In this document: positions 7,301 through 15,066 of the stretch, one piece after another
Position numbering within the stretch: the stretch's first letter is position 1
Layout: each line of letters opens with the position of its first letter
Source of the DNA: Actinomycetota bacterium
GTDB lineage: Bacteria > Actinomycetota > Acidimicrobiia > Acidimicrobiales > Ilumatobacteraceae
Length of the DNA: 64,000 nt
Direction: 5' to 3'
Assembly (NCBI GenBank): GCA_009919275.1
Contig: RGCG01000002.1
Coordinates: forward strand, 20,028 to 84,027
The notes under the pieces: generated by a model
Told to the model about the DNA's origin: nothing
What the model saw: only the letters and a program-made list of their open reading frames with translations
Database searches by the model: none
Program-made: the position numbers and the translations under genes

Positions 7301-8041
7301 ATGGAAGAACTTCGCAAGGGTTTTCACGGCGAGATCAATGAAGTCCGCCAGAGTTTGGCGACCCTTGCCGCTTCGGTCATCGAGGCAATTCCGCGCGCCA
7401 CGAACGTGCTCCTCGCCAGTGATCTCGAGGGTGCCGAGTACCTGATTCTCACCGACGACGAGATCGATGCCAGATCGCTCGAACTCGAGGACCGCTGCTA
7501 CCGGTTGCTCGCCCTGCAAGCGCCGGTCGCCGGTGAGCTTCGACAACTCGTCGCGATCCTGAAGATGATCGGTGAAATCGAGCGCAGCGCCGACCTCACC
7601 GTGAACATCGCCAAGGCCGCACGGCGGATCTACGGCCACAACCTCGACCCGAAGTTGCGCGGAATCATCAGCAAGATGGGTGACCAAGCCCAGCAGCTCT
7701 TCGCCGCCGCTCTCGAAGCGTTCGAAACCGAGGATGTCGCCAAGGCGAGCGCGCTCGACGACATGGACTCCTACCTCGACGGACTCCAGCGTCAGTTCGT
7801 CCAGGCGATTTTCGAGTGCAATCTCGCCGGCACAATCGACCTCCAGGTGGCCATTCAGCTGGCGGTGGTGGCCAGGTTCTACGAACGCATCGGCGACCAT
7901 GCGGTGAACATCGGTGAACGCATTCTCTATGCCGTCAGTGGTTGGCGTCCCGAACTGAAAGGCGCGGCCCGCCACAAGGCGCGTTTGGCCGGTGACGACA
8001 CCGACGGTGTGCCGTTCCCCGAGGTCGGTCCGGGGTCCTGA
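7301..8041 (+). CDS. phoU: Phosphate signalling protein PhoU
   Basis: An all-helical protein of about 246 residues with the two PhoU three-helix units. The first unit begins FHGEINEVRQSLATLAA and ends in LKMIGEIERSADLTVNIAKAA; the second ends in VARFYERIGDHAVNIGERI. The paired E/DxxxD motifs (EIERSAD and ERIGDHA) are the metal sites of the family. The track begins at GTG 7292; I prefer ATG 7301 because it puts GGAG just upstream and starts MEELRKGFH. PhoU couples the Pst transporter to the sensor kinase and represses the Pho regulon when phosphate is plentiful. No pst genes are in the window. Its stop overlaps a possible CTG start of the kinase gene. Confidence 0.93.
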   Translation: MEELRKGFHGEINEVRQSLATLAASVIEAIPRATNVLLASDLEGAEYLILTDDEIDARSLELEDRCYRLLALQAPVAGELRQLVAILKMIGEIERSADLTVNIAKAARRIYGHNLDPKLRGIISKMGDQAQQLFAAALEAFETEDVAKASALDDMDSYLDGLQRQFVQAIFECNLAGTIDLQVAIQLAVVARFYERIGDHAVNIGERILYAVSGWRPELKGAARHKARLAGDDTDGVPFPEVGPGS

Positions 8042-8076
8042 CCATCGAGATCACACTCGCCTTCATCCTCGGCGCC

Positions 8077-9189
8077 GTGGCGGCGGCTGCGGTTGCGAGT
8101 CTTTTCGGTGCGGTCCTCCGCGATCGCAGGAACCGCGGGGTTGTCGTACCTGCCGCAGTCCAAGACCTTGCGGCGCGAAGCATCGAGCAGTCGCGCGGTC
8201 CCGACTACGAGGTCGTGTTGAACGCATTGCCCCTCGGCGTGGTTCTTGCTGCGAGTGACGGGTCGGTCATCTTCCGCAATCGCGTTGCGGTCTCCGTCGT
8301 TGGATTGCGACACGTCGACCTCCTCGTCGAAGCCGCGGTCGATCGCTTGATCCGGCAAACCTTCGACACGGCCGAGGCCAAGACCGAGCGACTTGAGTTG
8401 TTCGGTCCGCCTCCGCGCGTCCTCATCGTGTCGACCGTCGAACTGGCCGACGGATTTTGTCTTGCGGTCATCGAGGACATCAGCGAGCGATCGCGAATCG
8501 ATTCCGTTCGAACGGACTTCGTCGCGAACATCAGCCACGAACTAAAGACGCCCGTCGGTGCACTCTCGATCCTGGCCGAAACGCTCCAGGGAGAAGCCGA
8601 CCCCGCGGTGATCGCACATCTATCGTCACAGATGATCAAGGAAGCCCATCGAATGTCGGACACGATCGACGATCTTCTTGAATTGTCGAAGATCGAGTTG
8701 GATGCACCACTGCGTCAGAACAACATCGACCTTGGGGCATTGGTTCGCGAAGCAGCCGAACGTCACGCGAGAACGGCTGCCGCGGGTGGAGTGACCATCG
8801 CAACCGACGTTCCCGAGGCTCGGTTCGTCGTGACCGGTGACCGGATCCAGTTGTTGTCGGCGGCGTCGAACCTCATCGACAACGCAATCAAGTACAGCGA
8901 GCCCGGTGACACCGTGTCGGTTCGTCTTTACCGTGAGCCGGGCAAGCTCGTGATCTCGGTCGAAGACGAGGGCATCGGAATTCCGCCGGCCGATCTTGAT
9001 CGAATCTTCGAGCGCTTCTATCGGGTCGACAAGGCCCGGGGGCGCGGTACGGGTGGAACGGGACTCGGATTGTCGATCGTCCGTCACATCATGGCGAATC
9101 ATGGCGGCGAGGTGAACGTGGCCTCACAAGAAGGTGAAGGTTCGTCGTTCCGACTCATTCTTCCGGTGCAGATCGGTGATAATCAGTGA
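8077..9189 (+). CDS. senX3: Membrane sensor histidine kinase, SenX3/PhoR type
   Basis: A 370-residue kinase from GTG 8077. A PAS-like segment (residues about 45-135) precedes the HisKA box DFVANISHELKTPVGAL with the phospho-His at about 154. The ATP-binding domain has the N box (NLIDNAIKYS), G1 (DEGIGIPP), F box (ERFYR) and G2 (GTGLGLSIV). The GTG start leaves only half a membrane helix. Extending in frame to CTG 8038, which overlaps the phoU stop as CTGA, restores a full hydrophobic helix (ITLAFILGAVAAAAVASLFG). The true start may therefore be upstream. The order phoU-kinase-regulator matches the Pho/SenX3-RegX3 arrangement, so phosphate limitation is the likely signal. Confidence 0.92.
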   Translation: MAAAAVASLFGAVLRDRRNRGVVVPAAVQDLAARSIEQSRGPDYEVVLNALPLGVVLAASDGSVIFRNRVAVSVVGLRHVDLLVEAAVDRLIRQTFDTAEAKTERLELFGPPPRVLIVSTVELADGFCLAVIEDISERSRIDSVRTDFVANISHELKTPVGALSILAETLQGEADPAVIAHLSSQMIKEAHRMSDTIDDLLELSKIELDAPLRQNNIDLGALVREAAERHARTAAAGGVTIATDVPEARFVVTGDRIQLLSAASNLIDNAIKYSEPGDTVSVRLYREPGKLVISVEDEGIGIPPADLDRIFERFYRVDKARGRGTGGTGLGLSIVRHIMANHGGEVNVASQEGEGSSFRLILPVQIGDNQ

Positions 9190-9196
9190 CGTCCGC

Positions 9197-9916
9197 ATGA
9201 ACGCCGCACCCGCCAACACAACACAAACCGTCCTGGTCGTCGAGGACGAAGAGTCGTTCATTGAAGCCCTCCAAGTGGGGCTGAAGCGCGAAGGTTTCCG
9301 GGTCGAAGTCGCCCGTGACGGGATGCAGGCCCTCGATCTGTTCGACCTCGTGCGCCCCGACCTTGTTCTGCTCGACGTGATGTTGCCGAAGGTGTCGGGC
9401 ATCGACGTGTGTCGGCAGTTGCGTAAGCGTTCGCAGGTTCCCATCATTATGGTCACCGCCAAGGCGGCCGAGATCGACACGGTTGTCGGTCTGGAAGTCG
9501 GAGCCGACGACTACATCACGAAGCCCTACCGACTGCGCGAGCTTGTCGCACGTATGCGAGCGGTGCTTCGTCGCGCGCCACTCGACCGCGCGGGCGAACT
9601 CACCGAGGATGCATTGGTGGTCGGTGATGTTCAACTCGATCCCGACCAGCACGAGGTTTTGATTCGCGGCGAACGGGTCTCGTTGCCGCTCAAAGAGTTC
9701 GAGCTGCTCCACATTCTCCTCGCCAACGCCGGACGCGTCCTGCCGCGGGAAACGTTGATCGATCGGGTGTGGGGCAATGACTACGTGGGCGACACGAAGA
9801 CGCTCGACGTGCACATCAAGCGGCTTCGCGCCAAGATCGAAGATGACCCGGGGACACCGCAAAAGATCGTCACCATCCGTGGCCTCGGGTACAAGTACGA
9901 GCGACCACGCGCCTGA
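9197..9916 (+). CDS. regX3: OmpR/PhoB-type response regulator, RegX3-like
   Basis: The 239-residue regulator begins at ATG 9197 (MNAAPANTT), 7 bp after the kinase stop. The ORF-track start at 9134 lies inside the kinase gene. The receiver domain has the acidic pair ED at 16-17, phospho-acceptor Asp60 in LLDVMLP, the switch Thr in VTAKAAE and the Lys in YITKPYR. A winged-helix DNA-binding domain follows from about residue 140, ending with the typical LDVHIKRLRAKIEDDP and TIRGLGYKYE. Together with the adjacent kinase it should regulate phosphate-starvation genes. Confidence 0.95.
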   Translation: MNAAPANTTQTVLVVEDEESFIEALQVGLKREGFRVEVARDGMQALDLFDLVRPDLVLLDVMLPKVSGIDVCRQLRKRSQVPIIMVTAKAAEIDTVVGLEVGADDYITKPYRLRELVARMRAVLRRAPLDRAGELTEDALVVGDVQLDPDQHEVLIRGERVSLPLKEFELLHILLANAGRVLPRETLIDRVWGNDYVGDTKTLDVHIKRLRAKIEDDPGTPQKIVTIRGLGYKYERPRA

Positions 9917-9934
9917 TCGTCGGCCCGTCCGACC

Positions 9935-9940
9935 TACCAT
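9935..9940 (+). promoter_or_regulatory. Putative leaderless -10 box (TACCAT) of the MFS gene
   Basis: TACCAT ends 6 nt before GTG 9947, with no Shine-Dalgarno between. Confidence 0.5.
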
Positions 9941-9946
9941 CGGGAC

Positions 9947-11176
9947 GTGACGGCGCGCGAGACGACAACCGATCTACCGCCCCGACCGCCGTTTTTCGTT
10001 CTTGCCCGAACCCACGGTCTCATGACGGTCGGCGAGGCAGTGATGACGGTCGCACTCGCCGACTCGCTCTTCTTGTCGATCAGCCCCGACGCGGCCCGCG
10101 GGAGGGTGATCCTCTTTCTGGCGCTCAGCCTGGCTCCGTTCGCGATCGTTGCACCATTCATCGGACCGCTCGTCGACCGGATGAGGGGTGGTCGTCGGCT
10201 CGTTGTGATTCTCGCCGCGTCGTTGCGTGCCGCCGTTTCGTTTCTCATGATCGGCCGAATTGATTCGCTCACACTCTTTCCGTTGGCATTCGCCGCCCTC
10301 GTGTTGTCGAAGACGTATTCGGTGTCGAAGTCGGCACTTGTTCCCACCGTGGTTCCCAAAGAACGTGAACTCGTCGATGCGAACAGCAAACTCGGTCTTC
10401 TCTCGGGACTGATCGGCTTCGCAGCGGCCGTACCCGCGGCGATCATCCAATTGATTTCGCCAAACTTCACCCTCGGGTTGTCGGCCGCCGCGTTCATTGC
10501 CGCCGTGATCTCCGCCTGGCATCTTCCGCGCGACGTTCGCATTGCCCGGGAACCGCGTTCTCGGGCCGAAATAGAAGAGCTGCGCTCGAAGCGCGTACGC
10601 CGTGCGGTCGCCGCGATGCGCCTGATGCGGGCCCTGGTCGGGCTCATGTTCTTCCACCTGGCGTTCTGGCTCCGCGATCAAAAAGCGGGCACGGTGTGGT
10701 TTGGCTTCGCCGTTTCGCTCGCTGCCATGGGGACCATGACGGCCAATGCAATTGCGCCGATCATCCGACGGCGAATCCGGGAGGAGTCGATGATCATCGG
10801 CGCACTTGCCGCCACGGGCATCGGTGGATTCATCTGCACGTGGATTGGCGGTGTCACGGGCGGTGTCGTGCTCGTTGCCCTCGTCAACGCCTTCGCTGCG
10901 ACGTGCAAGCTTGCCTACGAAGCGGTGGTGCAGTCCGACGCACCCGATGCAAACCGTGCCCGCGCCTTTGCATCGTTCGAAACACAGTTCCAACTTGCTT
11001 GGGTCGGTGCCGGTCTGGTCCCGGTTGTACTCGACATGCCGGGTGAATTCGGCTTCTTCGTCGTCGGGTTGGTTGGCTGCGTGGGAACCTTGCTGTTCGT
11101 CTTGCGGATGCGAGCAGCTAGGCGATCTCGAGGCGGGCGAGCCACAACCCGGGCGCGTCGATCTCGGCCGGCGTAG
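9947..11176 (+). CDS. MFS-family membrane transporter
   Basis: A 409-residue integral membrane protein with about ten to twelve hydrophobic helices. The loop between helices 2 and 3 has GPLVDRMRGGRRLVV, a form of the MFS A motif (GxxxDRxGRR). A charged cytoplasmic loop (EPRSRAEIEELRSKRVRR) near residue 205 separates the two halves. The substrate is not evident; the fold resembles the enterobactin-exporter/DHA3 type of drug and metabolite exporters. The last 20 residues or so are Arg/Ala/Ser-rich and are read through the end of the convergent DUF2342 gene, with a 59-bp overlap, so they may be a run-on tail. Confidence 0.85.
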   Translation: MTARETTTDLPPRPPFFVLARTHGLMTVGEAVMTVALADSLFLSISPDAARGRVILFLALSLAPFAIVAPFIGPLVDRMRGGRRLVVILAASLRAAVSFLMIGRIDSLTLFPLAFAALVLSKTYSVSKSALVPTVVPKERELVDANSKLGLLSGLIGFAAAVPAAIIQLISPNFTLGLSAAAFIAAVISAWHLPRDVRIAREPRSRAEIEELRSKRVRRAVAAMRLMRALVGLMFFHLAFWLRDQKAGTVWFGFAVSLAAMGTMTANAIAPIIRRRIREESMIIGALAATGIGGFICTWIGGVTGGVVLVALVNAFAATCKLAYEAVVQSDAPDANRARAFASFETQFQLAWVGAGLVPVVLDMPGEFGFFVVGLVGCVGTLLFVLRMRAARRSRGGRATTRARRSRPA

Positions 11177-12311
11177 GCAACGCATCGGAGCGTCGCAACA
11201 GGTCGAGCACCTGATCGGGGGTCGCGCGTTCGAGGATGCCACGGATGAACGCACGACCCCGTTCGACGGTCGCCCGGGTGTGATGAATACCGAGGAGGTG
11301 TTCTACGAATCGATCGGCGGGGGAGGACTCGATGCGGCGTCGCCGGAGTGCCTCGCTGACAGCGGGTGCCCCGCCGAGCAGACGTTGGGTGACCCCATCG
11401 ACAATCCAATCGATGAGGCCCACGGTGCATGCGAGCAGAGCATCGAGCCGTGGACGGAGCTCCTCTTGTTCGGGGGAGATCACGGCACCGAGCAACAGCG
11501 CAGGGTCGGACATCGTTTGCTGAAACGCCGCCATCGGGTTTGATGCGTCGATGTCGGTCTCGGAGAGTTTTTCGATGACTGCATCGGGATCGGGTGAGAA
11601 AGCCGAGACGTATGCGTTGACGGCATCGAGAAGCGCACTGCGCAGGTGTGGCGTGCCCAGAACCGCATGGGCAGCAAGTTCGTGCACCAGAACCCACATG
11701 CGGATGTCGGCGACCGGCAGGTCCCATTCGGCGGCGAAGCCGTCGACGTTTGTCGCGACGATGAGCAACGGCTTCGCGGGGTCGCGTGGAAGCAGGAGGT
11801 CGTATTGGCCGAACGCACGAGCCGCGAGCTGGCCGACCATCGAGCCGATGGTCATGCCGAGCATCATCGGGGCCATCGCCGACATGAGACCGTTCATCAT
11901 CGACGTCATGGGATCGTCGGTGGCGGTGTCGTTGGAGCCGGTACCCGGGCGCTTGCCGAGGGCGGTCGCGAGGTTGTCGAAAACCGGCTTGTAGGACTCG
12001 AGCGTCGAGTGGCACCACTGTGCCGAGGTGACGCAGTCGATTCGCGGTTCGGCCGTTCCCACACCCGCCAGGAAATCGGCGATGTGGCGTTGGGCGAGGG
12101 GAGCCAGATTTTCGAAGGCAATTCGCGATGCGGGTTCGACGTTGGCGGTTCCCTGGCCGACCCCCATGTAGGCAACTTGACGTGCGATTTCCCAGTTCAA
12201 CGGGCCTTGGCCGGCGAGAGATTTCATGATGTCGCCGAGAAACGGCATTGCACCGAAGGGGTTGCCTCCACCGAACGGGAATTCGCCCGGCGGAGTGTCG
12301 TCGTCGGCCAT
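11118..12311 (-). CDS. DUF2342-type zinc-dependent hydrolase (zincin-like)
   Basis: The 397-residue protein begins at ATG 12311 (MADDDTPPGEFPFGGGNPFG); the longer ORF-track start lacks support. It has the Gly/Phe-rich acidic N-terminus, the NWEIARQVAYMGV motif and the zincin signature HELAAH (about residue 210) in MWVLVHELAAHAVLG. These features mark the actinobacterial family often annotated as zinc-dependent metalloprotease or F420 biosynthesis-associated protein, whose substrate is not known to me. A Met-rich segment (MMNGLMSAMAPMMLGM) near residue 145 resembles a membrane-active helix. A TATCAT box lies 6 nt before the start. Its 3' end overlaps the convergent MFS gene by 59 bp. Confidence 0.85.
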   Translation of the reverse strand: MADDDTPPGEFPFGGGNPFGAMPFLGDIMKSLAGQGPLNWEIARQVAYMGVGQGTANVEPASRIAFENLAPLAQRHIADFLAGVGTAEPRIDCVTSAQWCHSTLESYKPVFDNLATALGKRPGTGSNDTATDDPMTSMMNGLMSAMAPMMLGMTIGSMVGQLAARAFGQYDLLLPRDPAKPLLIVATNVDGFAAEWDLPVADIRMWVLVHELAAHAVLGTPHLRSALLDAVNAYVSAFSPDPDAVIEKLSETDIDASNPMAAFQQTMSDPALLLGAVISPEQEELRPRLDALLACTVGLIDWIVDGVTQRLLGGAPAVSEALRRRRIESSPADRFVEHLLGIHHTRATVERGRAFIRGILERATPDQVLDLLRRSDALPTPAEIDAPGLWLARLEIA

Positions 12312-12317
12312 GTTCTG

Positions 12318-12323
12318 ATGATA
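12318..12323 (-). promoter_or_regulatory. Putative leaderless -10 box (TATCAT) of the DUF2342 gene
   Basis: On the minus strand TATCAT is followed by CAGAAC and then ATG 12311, a 6-nt spacing without Shine-Dalgarno. Confidence 0.5.
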
Positions 12324-12351
12324 CGACCGTATGGCGCGAGGTGCTTCGTCG

Positions 12352-13122
12352 TCAGTCGAGTCGTGACAACAGACTCTCAACGGCGGCCATCGGAACGAAA
12401 CCAATCGCGCCATCACGCGTCGTGAAGAGTCCGAGCGCCTTGCCTGCCGGGTCGACGACCACCGCCGCTTCGGGAACGTCGACGTTGGCCACGTCACCAC
12501 CGAGCGGTACGAATCGACTGGTGTCACTCTTCACGGCGATGCCGATCACCGCTGCGACATCTCCCGAAGTCTCGGGGCCCGTGCGGACGATGACGTCGGT
12601 TCCACTCGCCGGCGCAACCGTTGATGTTGCGACGACCGAGGATCGTGGTGGGTTGCCGCCCGCGAGGACCACCAGCCCCAGGTCTTCGTCGCGTGCAATG
12701 ACTTCAAGGTCGTATTCCTCGTCGTATTCCTCGTCATATTCCTCGGGTTGGTTGATACTGACGAGGAAGGTGCGATCTGCATGGTCGACGGCGATGACGA
12801 ACCGTGAGCCGTCGTCGACGAGGAAACCGGGTGGCGCCGCATCGGTGGCTGTGGCGCCGCGTGTGGCCACGCCTGCGGCATTGCGCACGGTCGGGGTCGA
12901 TTCGCGTTGGGCGTCTCGTGGCACCACGAGTGCAACGACGGCGACAATGAGGGCCAGCCCCAGGCCGCCCGCAAGTGATGCAACGACGGGATTGAGCGGT
13001 GGTGCAGGTCGTCGTTGGATCGCCCGACGGGATTGGCCGATCTCGCTTGGGTGGCGCCACTCGCGCTCGTGTTTGGGCAACGGCGCGGGCTTCACCTCCA
13101 GGCGGTCGTCGTCTTCGGGCAT
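12352..13122 (-). CDS. Single-pass membrane protein with degenerate trypsin-like domain
   Basis: A 256-residue protein with a basic cytoplasmic N-terminus (HEREWRHPSEIGQSRR) and one transmembrane helix at about residues 44-67 (VVASLAGGLGLALIVAVVALVV). The extracytoplasmic region has strands such as FVIAVDHADRTFLVSI, VVVDPAGKALGLFTT and IGFVPMAAVESLL. The domain layout recalls HtrA-like proteases, but I see no convincing GNSGGP or His-Asp-Ser triad, so it looks like an inactive or PDZ-less relative. A 12-bp DNA repeat near 12711-12746 encodes EEYD three times. It is divergent to moaE and follows the DUF2342 gene on the opposite side of a 40-bp gap. Confidence 0.65.
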   Translation of the reverse strand: MPEDDDRLEVKPAPLPKHEREWRHPSEIGQSRRAIQRRPAPPLNPVVASLAGGLGLALIVAVVALVVPRDAQRESTPTVRNAAGVATRGATATDAAPPGFLVDDGSRFVIAVDHADRTFLVSINQPEEYDEEYDEEYDLEVIARDEDLGLVVLAGGNPPRSSVVATSTVAPASGTDVIVRTGPETSGDVAAVIGIAVKSDTSRFVPLGGDVANVDVPEAAVVVDPAGKALGLFTTRDGAIGFVPMAAVESLLSRLD

Positions 13123-13185
13123 GGAGAGGACAGTAATTAGCCGCCACCCAAATTGGACGTCGGGTCCGAATCACGGTGTGGTCGG

Positions 13186-13191
13186 TACCAT
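13186..13191 (+). promoter_or_regulatory. moaE: Putative leaderless -10 box (TACCAT) of moaE
   Basis: GGTACCAT followed by 7 nt and GTG 13199. The same arrangement precedes the nitroreductase gene at 18110. Confidence 0.5.
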
Positions 13192-13198
13192 TTCATCC

Positions 13199-13681
13199 GT
13201 GTCCGGACGTGAAGTTCCTGCCGCCGATCACGGCGACAACTGGGTCGCCATCACCAGCGACGCGCTCGATGTTGGTCGGGCGTACGACTGGGCGTTGCAG
13301 CCGTCGTGTGGCGCGGTTGTGGTCTTTTCCGGAACCGTGCGCGATCATGCCGACGGTCGGGACAACGTCACACACCTCACCTACGAGGCCTACGAAGACA
13401 AAGCCGTTGTTCGTATGGCAGAAATCATTGACGAGGCACGACGCAAGTGGCCGACGGTCGTGCGGGTGGCAATGTTGCATCGAGTGGGTCGATTGACCCT
13501 CGGAGAATCGTCGGTGTTGGTCGTCGTTTCCTCGCCGCACCGCCCGGAAGCATTCGAAGCTGGACGCTTCTGCATCGACACCTTGAAGGTTGCGGTTCCG
13601 ATCTGGAAACAAGAGGAGTGGTCGGAAGGGTCCGACTGGGGAACCGGAGCGCACGACATCGGAAGCGTCCCGCGTTCATGA
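13199..13681 (+). CDS. moaE: Molybdopterin synthase catalytic subunit MoaE
   Basis: The 160-residue protein starts at GTG 13199; the 477-residue track ORF reads antisense through two upstream genes and is an artefact. It has the MoaE signature: GAVVVFSGTVRDHADGRDNV, LTYEAYEDKA, VAMLHRVGRLTLGESSVLV and SSPHRPEAFEAGRFCID, and the active-site Lys region LKVAVPIWKQEEWSEGSDW. With MoaD thiocarboxylate it converts precursor Z (cPMP) to molybdopterin. No moaD or other moa gene is in the window, so the partner must be elsewhere. The stop overlaps the next start (ATGA). Confidence 0.93.
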   Translation: MSGREVPAADHGDNWVAITSDALDVGRAYDWALQPSCGAVVVFSGTVRDHADGRDNVTHLTYEAYEDKAVVRMAEIIDEARRKWPTVVRVAMLHRVGRLTLGESSVLVVVSSPHRPEAFEAGRFCIDTLKVAVPIWKQEEWSEGSDWGTGAHDIGSVPRS

Positions 13682-13902
13682 TCGCCGCGCAGACCGCCGT
13701 GGTGGTGTTCGCCGTTCTCGCCCTCGCCTGTGGTGCGGCACTTGCAACTGTTCTTTTCCGTCAGCAACACCAGACCGGTATCTATGACGGAATCGAAAAT
13801 TTCCGTCGTCACATCGACGCACTCTCACCCGAGGCGCGTCGGAACGTCGTCAATCGGCAGGTCGAGACGCGAAGCGCTGACCGCACCGATCCCCGTTTGT
13901 AG
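13678..13902 (+). CDS. Small single-pass membrane protein
   Basis: The 74-residue protein starts at ATG 13678, overlapping the moaE stop by ATGA, which implies translational coupling. One transmembrane helix covers residues 3-26 (AAQTAVVVFAVLALACGAALATVLF). A charged tail (GIYDGIENFRRHIDALSPEA) follows. The track start at 13447 is inside moaE. I do not recognise the family. Its position just before mreB and the tail with a coiled-coil tendency would fit a cell-envelope role, but that is only context. Confidence 0.65.
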   Translation: MIAAQTAVVVFAVLALACGAALATVLFRQQHQTGIYDGIENFRRHIDALSPEARRNVVNRQVETRSADRTDPRL

Positions 13903-13942
13903 GCGCCATTCGCCCTCACGGTTCTCGTCGCCTCTCGCGACA

Positions 13943-13948
13943 TACACT
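13943..13948 (+). promoter_or_regulatory. mreB: Putative -10 box (TACACT) of the mreB homologue
   Basis: TACACT lies 8 nt before ATG 13957, compatible with a leaderless or near-leaderless transcript. Confidence 0.4.
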
Positions 13949-13956
13949 GGGCGCGC

Positions 13957-14961
13957 ATGGCCCGCGACCTCGCTATCGACCTCGGCACCGCGAACACGCT
14001 GGTCTACATGAAGGGCCGCGGCATCGTGTTGAACGAGCCGTCGGTCATCGCGGTCAATCGCAAGACCAGTGAGGTCCTCGCCACGGGGCACGAGGCGTGG
14101 AACATGATCGGTCGCACCCCCGGGTACATCGTTGCGGTGCGGCCTCTTCGCGGTGGGGCAATCACCGACTTCGACATCACCGAGCGAATGATTCGCTTGC
14201 TTCTTCAGCGGGTCGGAGTTTCGCGGTTCACCCGCCCCAAGGTCGTCATCTGTGTTCCGTCGGCGATCACCGAAGTCGAGCGTCGCGCGGTGACCGATGC
14301 AACGCGCCGAGCCGGAGCCTCCGATGCACAGTTGATCGAACAACCGATGGCAGCCGCCATCGGTGCCGAGCTTCCCATCGACGAACCGGTGGGCAACATG
14401 GTCATCGACATCGGTGGCGGAACAAGCGAGACCGCCGTCATCAGCCTCGGCGGCGTCGTGGCTCTCGAGGCCATCCGCGTGGGCAGCTTCGATATCGACG
14501 CTGCCATCCAAACCTACGTGCGCCGCGAACACGGCATTGCCATCGGAGAGCGGACTGCCGAGGAAATCAAGATCCAAATCGGAACCGCCGCACCGATGCC
14601 AAACGAACGCGGTGCTCAGGTACGTGGGCGCGATCTCGTCACCGGACTTCCGAAGAACATCGATCTCTCGGCCGAGGAAGTGCGCTTCGCAATCGACGAA
14701 GTCGTGTCGCAGATCGTTCAGTCGGTCACTCGTTGTCTGTCGAAAGTGCCACCGGAAATGGCACAGGACTTCCTGCAGCGCGGCATGTACCTCGTGGGTG
14801 GTGGCGGATTGCTTCGCGGCCTTGCCCAGCGAATCGAACGTGAAACCGACGTGCCGGTGCGCATGTCGCCGATGCCCCTCGAGGCCGTCGTGCTCGGCGC
14901 GGGCCACTGCGTCGAGAACTACCAAGTCCTCCGCAGTATGTTCATGGGCGCGAGGCGTTAG
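13957..14961 (+). CDS. mreB: Rod-shape-determining actin homologue MreB
   Basis: At 334 residues it is the normal MreB length. It contains the phosphate-1 motif DLAIDLGTANTLVYMKGRG, the GITDFD-type strand (GGAITDFDITERMIR), the second phosphate motif VIDIGGGTSETAVISLGG and the MYLVGGGGLLRGL adenosine motif. MreB polymers guide lateral wall synthesis. No mreC, mreD, pbp or rodA follows, which is atypical for the main mreB operon, so this may be an Mbl-like or solitary copy. The final three codons and TAG stop are the first unit of a 34-bp tandem array shared with the convergent sugar dehydrogenase gene. Confidence 0.93.
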   Translation: MARDLAIDLGTANTLVYMKGRGIVLNEPSVIAVNRKTSEVLATGHEAWNMIGRTPGYIVAVRPLRGGAITDFDITERMIRLLLQRVGVSRFTRPKVVICVPSAITEVERRAVTDATRRAGASDAQLIEQPMAAAIGAELPIDEPVGNMVIDIGGGTSETAVISLGGVVALEAIRVGSFDIDAAIQTYVRREHGIAIGERTAEEIKIQIGTAAPMPNERGAQVRGRDLVTGLPKNIDLSAEEVRFAIDEVVSQIVQSVTRCLSKVPPEMAQDFLQRGMYLVGGGGLLRGLAQRIERETDVPVRMSPMPLEAVVLGAGHCVENYQVLRSMFMGARR

Positions 14962-15066
14962 CCGAACGCCCGGTGGGCATTTCGCGAGGCGTTAGCCGAG
15001 CGCCCGGTGGGCATTTCGCGAGGCGTTAGCCGAGCGCCCGGTGGGCATTTCGCGAGGCGTTAGCCG
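14950..15066. repeat. 34-bp tandem repeat, 3.4 copies, at the mreB/sugar dehydrogenase junction
   Basis: The unit GCGAGGCGTTAGCCGAGCGCCCGGTGGGCATTTC starts at 14950, 14984 and 15018, with a 15-bp partial at 15052; the first unit has one A/G difference. Each unit carries CGTTAGCC, which gives a TAG stop to the plus strand in the mreB frame and a TAA stop to the minus strand. Each also has a hairpin (GCCC-GGT-GGGC, extendable to flanking CGAG/TTCG) followed by ATTT, so the array may act as serial weak terminators. Confidence 0.95.

Noticed and set aside
6185-7975. 596-codon minus-strand ORF across ppk and phoU
   Set aside because: It covers two unmistakable plus-strand genes and crosses the gap between them; the product has no recognisable motif.
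12248-13198. Upstream extension of the moaE ORF
   Set aside because: It overlaps two minus-strand genes and lacks any domain; MoaE homology starts just after GTG 13199.
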